A stretch of 64,000 nt of DNA. Source: Cynocephalus volans (taxonomy: Eukaryota; Chordata; Mammalia; Dermoptera; Cynocephalidae). The DNA lies in NCBI RefSeq assembly GCF_027409185.1, contig NC_084469.1, forward strand, positions 35,901,293-35,965,292, written 5' to 3'. Positions 58,574 through 64,000 of this stretch are shown here, piece after piece. Within the stretch, counting starts at the first letter, position 1. The number at the start of each line of letters is the position of its first letter. A model generated the notes under the pieces. That model searched no databases. It was not told the DNA's origin and was given only the letters and a program-made list of their open reading frames with translations. The position numbers and the translations under genes were made by a program.

Positions 58574-60367
58574 TCAGCCCTTCCAGTCTGAGTGTTCCTC
58601 CCTCATGGCCTTCACAAGCCAGTCTCGTTCTGTCCCCTGCTCCGAGTCACTGGTATCACTCGCCTCCACGGCCAGCAACTTTGAGTAGTTGATTTTCCGC
58701 TCTTGGGGCAGCTTTGACTGGATGGATAGGAGCAAGGCCAGCCAGAGCAGCAGGGCCACACTGCAGGCCTGGTAGAGCACAGCCAGGCTGAAGCGCATCA
58801 CCACGAAGCCCCCCACAAAGCTGCCCAAACTAGAGCCACCCCTGTAGAAGTGGCCTCGGTACACAGCACTCAGAGGCCTCTCCAAGCCGGGAGTGGCCAG
58901 GTCCTCTATGGAGGCCTCCACTGCCCACCACAGAGCCCCGTTGCTGACAGCACTCATGATCTGAACAGGGAGGACAGACCACCAGCTCCAGAGGAAGGAG
59001 TAGTAGAGCAGCTGCGCAGCGAGGCAGCCCAGCCCCAGCCCCACTGTGCCCACTCTGGACAATTTCCTAAGCAACGTAGTTTTGAATGGATGGAGCAGAA
59101 TTTCCCCCAGCAAGCTGAGGGCCACTGAGAAACCCATGACCAGCTCGCTGCTCCCATGATCCTTCATGTGCCAGAACAGGAAGTTCTGCACAGTGCTGGT
59201 GACGGCCCCTATCAATAACACAGTGAAGGCTAAGAAAACGAGGTGGGGGTCACCCCCGACAAGAGACAGTGCTTTGATGGCTTTGTAGCTGGGCTCCCGC
59301 TGCCGGCAGATGGGGATAGGAAAGGCAATGCTCACCAGTAAGGCCAGGGTGCTGACGAGTGAGTAGCCGTAGAAGTGTGCCACACCCCGGGGGCCATTTG
59401 TCATCAGGAAGCAGTCCAGCTGCCCCACCAAGGCTGCGATGCCACACACACCTGCTGCCATCCCTAGCAACCTCCAGATCCACAGGTTTCTGTATCGGTC
59501 AGTGGCATCCACAAAATCCAGGTATTCATAAAGGCTGTCATCTGCCACCTGCTCTAGAGGGGCTGTCAGCAGCTCCCAGAACACCAAGAACCCCAAGGAG
59601 AGGATGAAAGTCCACCACAACCCTTCCAAGGAAAGGTCAAGGGCCTGGGCTTTCCTGTGGGCCACTGAAAAGTTGGCTGGACTTCCCAGCACTGTGACCC
59701 CGGGAAGCAAAGGGAGGGCAGTATTGACCACCTCAAAATCACCTTCCCAGGAATCATCTTTCACTCCTGAAGTCATAGGATGAAGGAGAACTTGGGACAA
59801 GGTCCTGGGTCCTTCAGTGGAGCCCCCCACGTAGCTTTGTGGGTCACGGAAAGTTTCTTGGTCACTATCACCAGGTCCATTTCTGAAGCCAGAGGGTTCT
59901 ACAACTCCAGTATTCCTCTCGGCTGGAAGGCTGTGGGCCCCTGCTGGGCGGTTTGAGGCAGACTCTTGGGACGAGGTGACGTTCACAGTTAGTGTGACCC
60001 CCAGTGGTAGGGCGGTGGTGGTCACACTCCCGCTTTCATTACAAGAGCCGTACACCAGATCTTTGTCCGACGGTGGGACCAGGACCATCAACAGGCTGGC
60101 TCCCACCGAGCCCAGCAGCGAGCCTATCAGAAGCATTCTCCTTTTCTGGTGTCTTTTGGCCAGGAAGGCACAGACGGGAGCCCAGAAGGCTGCGATCAGG
60201 TGCTTGCTTCCCAGCAGGATGCCCACCCAGGGCGCGGTCAAGCCCAGCTGCCTCAGGTAGAGGGTCAGGAACGGGGTCACGCAGGCATCCTGGACCCCAC
60301 ACACCAGGTGGAAGAGCCTGGCCACCCCCAGAGCCCTGCTGATGTCCCACTGGGGGTTGGCGCTCAT
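58574..60367 (-). CDS. MFSD6L: MFSD6L, major facilitator superfamily domain-containing protein 6-like (intronless, intact)
   Basis: A single uninterrupted frame of 597 residues; human MFSD6L is a similar-length, single-coding-exon gene in the same position. The ATG has context CAGCCATGAGC (G at -3) and starts MSANPQWDISRALGVARLFH. It is an MFS_1-like protein with about 12 membrane helices. Three lie before residue 100 (about 12-34, 45-70, 78-98). A long hydrophilic loop of about 145 residues follows (100-245), with sequons N110, N129 and N232, so probably luminal or extracellular. The rest lie at about 250-550 (for example LALLVSIAFPIPI, 341-353). The acidic, soluble C-terminus (551-597) is likely cytosolic. 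The substrate is unknown; the MFSD6 family is orphan. No damage seen. Confidence 0.97.
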   Translation of the reverse strand: MSANPQWDISRALGVARLFHLVCGVQDACVTPFLTLYLRQLGLTAPWVGILLGSKHLIAAFWAPVCAFLAKRHQKRRMLLIGSLLGSVGASLLMVLVPPSDKDLVYGSCNESGSVTTTALPLGVTLTVNVTSSQESASNRPAGAHSLPAERNTGVVEPSGFRNGPGDSDQETFRDPQSYVGGSTEGPRTLSQVLLHPMTSGVKDDSWEGDFEVVNTALPLLPGVTVLGSPANFSVAHRKAQALDLSLEGLWWTFILSLGFLVFWELLTAPLEQVADDSLYEYLDFVDATDRYRNLWIWRLLGMAAGVCGIAALVGQLDCFLMTNGPRGVAHFYGYSLVSTLALLVSIAFPIPICRQREPSYKAIKALSLVGGDPHLVFLAFTVLLIGAVTSTVQNFLFWHMKDHGSSELVMGFSVALSLLGEILLHPFKTTLLRKLSRVGTVGLGLGCLAAQLLYYSFLWSWWSVLPVQIMSAVSNGALWWAVEASIEDLATPGLERPLSAVYRGHFYRGGSSLGSFVGGFVVMRFSLAVLYQACSVALLLWLALLLSIQSKLPQERKINYSKLLAVEASDTSDSEQGTERDWLVKAMREEHSDWKG

Positions 60368-60770
60368 GGCTGTCCGGCTCCGTCACACCCGGGCCGGCGG
60401 AAGGCGGAGCTGGGCGCAGGCCGGGCGCGGGCCCATGGTCCGGGAGGGAGGCTCGGAGCGAGCCAGGCAGCGCCTCCGACCTCGCGCGGCGCCGCGGTCA
60501 CCGGATCAACGGCAGACCCCCGCCCCCACGTCCGGCTGCCGGCCCGGAAGTGGCCCCGCCCCGAGGAGGCGGGGTTCGGGGGCGGGGCCGACGCACCTGC
60601 CGCCTGCACCTGCCACGTCCTGGCGCCTCCGCTGCCGGCTGCCCCGACGTGCTCCGTGCGCGGAGGGCGCGTTGTGTGACCGGCAGGGTGCGCTCCGGAC
60701 TAAGCCTCAGGTCCCGCCCGGCCTCTGGGCGCATCGTGTCGCCCGGGAGCCTGGGCTAAATCCCTGGACT
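60368..60770. promoter_or_regulatory. MFSD6L: CpG-island promoter of MFSD6L
   Basis: Very CpG-rich DNA just upstream of the ATG. It contains an ETS-type site CCGGAAGT at 60544-60551 and GC boxes (GGGGGCGGGGCC, about 60578-60589). No TATA box is obvious. The arrangement suggests a broad, housekeeping-like start region. No divergent plus-strand gene is recognised. Confidence 0.7.
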
Positions 60771-61433
60771 GCTTCTGGCAAGTAAAACTGTCGCGTGGAG
60801 TTGAGAGGGAGCAAGAATGGAATGAACCGTATCCACGAGGCTCCCTCCTGCCTCTTCTTCAGATCTTTACTCAGATGCCCCCTGATGAATGACCATCCGC
60901 AGGGACCATCCCTGTCCACCCTAACTGAAGTTGCAACCCCTTTCCCCTAAGACTCATGCACTCCCCTTCCCTGCTTTATATTTCTCCATCGCGTTTATCA
61001 CTATGAAATACACACATGCTGGGTATTTTATGTATTTATCTTGTATTTCATATATTTATCTTGTTTCTTGTGTCTCCATCAGAATCAAAGCACCTGGAAG
61101 GCAGGTATTTTTGTCTCCAGGGCCCAGAAATATTTCACTGAACCCGAGCTGCCTCTGGAAGAGGCCTGAACTTGGGTGACACAATTTTCTTCAGCTGGGA
61201 CAATCCCCAAAGAGGGCTGACAGCTGAGGGCAGTTGTCTGGTGGCACTCTCAGCAGTCCATCAGGACAGCGCATCACAGCCTCCGTAACAGTATGTATGT
61301 GCTGGAATGTTTTAATCTACACCAAAGGGTGGTTAGGTAGCATTTAGTCAAAAAGCCACACTCCAGAGGCAACAAATACAGGCAGTTGGACAGTCTTAGA
61401 TCAATAGAAGTGGTTTCATTAATTAGCATAATA

Positions 61434-61505
61434 GAGGGTACTTAAAAAACTCATGGAAAAATAGAATTGAAAGATAATCAGAGTCTTTCCATGAATTTTG
61501 AAGGT
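61434..61505. mobile_element. Palindromic MITE (mariner/Tc1-like), copy 2
   Basis: GAGGGTACTTAAAAAACTCA at the start, with TCTTTCCATGAATTTTGAAGG as its inverted end. It shares the middle 'agaattgaaagataat' with the copy at 45269. Preceded by TA, as expected for mariner-type insertion. Confidence 0.65.
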
Positions 61506-62447
61506 TTCTGTAGATGTTAGAAAGAGTTTTTCAGTGGCAAAACTAGTGGTGTCCAAGTCATGCAGATTGAGTATAATCTTTTTTTGGAGGCATTTCCCCT
61601 CTTGTTTGAACAGGGCATGTGGATCTGCATATTCCGTTAGACCAAATCCTTTGGAAGGGTGCTGTAGGCTTTATTCCAAAATGGTCCAGCGTCCAGCTGT
61701 TGATTCGGTAAACTTTTTGTACAAGGTTTGCTCAGAGCACCTAATTTGGCTGGGGCTGTGGGTGGGCTGGAGGGTGGGGGCTTCTTGCCTACCCATGTCT
61801 GTGTGTGTAACAAAATTCAGTCTACAACTTGTTTCCATTGTAAACTGGTAGAGAGTTTGTTGGGGAGGAAGGCCAGAGCCTTTATCTAAACTTAACAACT
61901 GGTTAACTCTGCAAGCGTTTACTTAAAAACTTAGTGATTGTGCATGCTCAAGTTGGTATGAATCAGTTTACATCACCTCAATGGCAGAAAAAATAAAATC
62001 TAGCCCCCTCCAGATAAACTCATTCAAAGTCAGTGATACCGCGATCATTTCAAGTTTAAAGCCACCCCAGTCAAGTTGAAGACTGTCCCTTAGTTGCTGT
62101 CCTCCCTGGGTTCTGCTGCGGGCAGCATCAGTGGAGGACATCTTATTTGTCTACTTCTCCATCTGTCCTGGGCTCATCGCCACTGGGAGGCAGGCACTCT
62201 GCCATGCTGGTCTGCACATCCAGTCACACTTCTGTCCCTTTCCCTTTGAGTCACCTTGGGCTTGTCTGCTTTCAGCTACCTGAGAAAAGCTTTGCCTGCT
62301 TCCCGTGCCCCCATGGGGACAGGAAAGGCAATGCTCATCAATAAGGCCAGGGGCTGCTGCTGATGTGGCTGGATAAGGACTCTCTCTAAGGCTGCCCTTG
62401 GGTCCGTCTGTCTAGGCACCCCAGGCAGCCCCTCTCACACTCTTCTG

Positions 62448-62499
62448 CTTGGCATTGAGAATGTGCCCTGGGGCTTGGCATTGAGAATGTGTCCTGGGA
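62448..62499. repeat. Two-copy 26-bp tandem duplication
   Basis: CTTGGCATTGAGAATGTGCC followed by CTGGGG occurs twice in direct succession with only one or two differences. Confidence 0.85.
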
Positions 62500-62963
62500 C
62501 TTGCCGTCACTCTCAGGGCAAGAAGACCACAAGTGAAGTGCCCAAACTTATAGGGATCTTCCTGCGACTGCCAGTACCACTGTCACCCCCACCATCCCCT
62601 GGGACTCTGTCCAGGTGACAGGGATCGACTCAAGTCTAAGCCTCTGTAGTTTCTCTGTTGCTTTCTTCTGCATCCCACACCTAGTACTGGGGGTGAGGAA
62701 ACTGGAGTGATGTCCTTGATCTTTCCTATTTTACACCTGGATGTAAGTTTTTGAACTCAGAAGCCAAGAATTTTGATGTCTTTAGTCTCTGGCTCCTCTG
62801 AAATGTCTCTATTCCCTCCTCTGTTTGGGGGCAATACTGGCCAGGAGAGTCCCTAAGTTCATGAAGATGAGGAGAGGAAGGGGCAGGGAGACAGAACACA
62901 CCAGTAAAAACTCTTACCTGGCCTAAGTAGGTTCATTGGGTTCTATTAAGTACTGCCCCCGAC

Positions 62964-62969
62964 TTTAAT
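62964..62969 (-). promoter_or_regulatory. PIK3R6: Candidate poly(A) signal for PIK3R6 (ATTAAA)
   Basis: ATTAAA on the minus strand about 520 bp past the probable PIK3R6 stop. It is only a positional candidate. Confidence 0.3.
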
Positions 62970-63490
62970 TAAAATACAAATATTGCTGGGTATCGGATGA
63001 AAGCAGAAACACTTTAGTGTGTATTTATCGAATCTGACATTTTTCTCTCAACGGGGGGAGACCCCTGCCTGGGAGTGGGTGAGGTGGGCACACACGGGAG
63101 GGGAGAAGCCTGAGGAGGGAGGCGGTACAGTTGTCTTGACCTACTTCCCATGTGCCTGAGGCCACAGAGCTCTGGACCAAACAGCAGCTCTGACTCTGGT
63201 CTCAGGGTGGGCTGGGGAGCTTGAGCAGGAGAAGAAGTGGGAGAAGTGGGGACTGAAATACCCAAGAACAGGGACATTTGTGTGAGAGGCTGGGCATGGG
63301 GTGCTCTTACGCAGATTGAGTTTTGTCCACCCCCTCCATGGCAGGCTCCTGGTGTGGTCCAGGCCAGAAGCCACCCAGTGGAGTGACCTTGCTCCAGCTA
63401 CTGGTGGAGTGTCTGGGGGTTGGTGGGGTAGTGTATCCTTCCTCCTGGGCCTGCTGCTCTTGGGCCCAGCTCTTCTGCTGCCCCGTGGGA

Positions 63491-63647
63491 TCACTGGACG
63501 ATGCCAGAGAAAGTGTTGATGGGCATCAGAAGGGGTTTGGGCTTGGCTTTGGTCATTTCCATCTCCTTCTGTCCATGTGAATTGACCCATGACTCCCTGG
63601 ACTTCTGGACCCTGGAACATGGCTCTGGACAGGGAGCAACCTCGAAT
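63491..63647 (-). CDS. PIK3R6: Probable terminal coding exon of PIK3R6 (partial gene)
   Basis: On the minus strand, CCCCATCCACAG (a good acceptor) is followed by one base completing a codon, then 51 codons and TGA at 63493-63491. The C-terminus reads KAKPKPLLMPINTFSGIVQ. PIK3R6 (p84/p87PIKAP) is the Gbeta-gamma-responsive regulatory adaptor of the PI3K-gamma p110 subunit in leukocytes and heart. In human it lies next upstream of MFSD6L on the same strand, at about this distance. The call rests on this synteny, the splice signal and a gene-like C-terminus, not on a verified alignment. Earlier exons lie beyond the window. Confidence 0.65.
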
Positions 63648-64000
63648 CTGTGGATGGGGAGAGGCCAGTTCAGGTGACAAATCTCAGGGATCAAATCTGC
63701 CCAAGTCATTTGAAAGGTAGACTCATTATCATAGGGTATAAAGGAGGGGGCCTCGCAGAAGGACGAGGAAGAGGTGGGAGGAGAGAATACCCTGGGCATG
63801 GGGCTAATCAGCAGAGGAGCAGATGCCTGAGTCTAGTCACCCAAGCACACTTCCCCAAGGAAACCATTAAGGGGTGCAGAAGCCATAGAAGGTCAGCCTG
63901 TGTGGGAGGGACCGTGCCAGCAGGGGGGGTTGGGTTGAGAGGGCTGCAGGCTGAGTGTGCGTTGGAATCTAGGGAAAACTTATAATCATCTGCTGCCCAG
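63648..64000 (-). other. PIK3R6: Probable PIK3R6 last intron (partial)
   Basis: Sequence upstream of the terminal exon, with a polypyrimidine-rich approach to the acceptor. No second exon was recognised before the window ends. Confidence 0.5.

Larger units (their letters stand above)
60770..62940. other. Intergenic DNA between MFSD6L and PIK3R6
   Basis: No gene is supported. It contains a MITE copy (61434-61505), a 40-bp echo of MFSD6L (62311-62351) and a two-copy 26-bp tandem duplication (62448-62499). Confidence 0.5.

Overview
This is nuclear DNA of a eutherian mammal. Genes have introns with GT-AG junctions, and the window holds LINE-1 (L1), L2, MIR, MER5 and MaLR repeats. Three copies of a short SINE built only from tRNA-Ile-like units (two with clear target-site duplications, one with a shorter match) resemble the t-SINE/CYN family of colugos (Dermoptera). 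I therefore infer a colugo (Galeopterus or Cynocephalus), with moderate confidence. No bacterial, phage or CRISPR content is present.

Gene layout (all minus strand): CCDC42 occupies 2185-11485 in seven coding exons that join cleanly into 316 residues. Intronless MFSD6L (597 aa) lies at 58574-60367. A probable terminal coding exon of PIK3R6 lies at 63491-63647. This order matches human 17p13.1 (CCDC42 - SPDYE4 - MFSD6L - PIK3R6), except that I could not find SPDYE4 in the roughly 46 kb between CCDC42 and MFSD6L. The genes do not form a pathway: CCDC42 is a sperm-flagellum/centriole coiled-coil protein, MFSD6L a major-facilitator membrane protein, and PIK3R6 an adaptor of PI3K-gamma.

Promoters: CCDC42 has a candidate RFX X-box about 205 bp upstream of its ATG and a GC-rich island further up (11850-12560). 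MFSD6L starts in a CpG-rich promoter with an ETS site and GC boxes. Strong CTCF-type motifs lie at 6726, 12452 and 50242. The last two sit on either side of the L1-rich interval.

The middle (about 14-54.7 kb) is nested retrotransposon debris. A near full-length but mutated L1 (34798-41515) and a 5'-truncated L1 (43828-45224) both sit inside an older L1. A palindromic MITE sits in the same older L1. Another L1 (19118-21214) has its 5'UTR joined almost directly to its 3' end. LTRs of endogenous retrovirus-like elements are scattered through the interval. A processed pseudogene of TIMM13 with a 14-bp target-site duplication lies at 55574-56275, 2.3 kb beyond the 3' end of MFSD6L.

I see no wholly new gene system. 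The most useful oddities are the internally deleted L1, the tandem-monomer L1 5'UTRs, the paired palindromic MITEs, the CTCF and X-box motifs, the apparent lack of SPDYE4, and a 40-bp echo of MFSD6L coding sequence upstream of that gene. Repeat family names come from recognition by eye, and repeat boundaries are approximate unless a target duplication is quoted.
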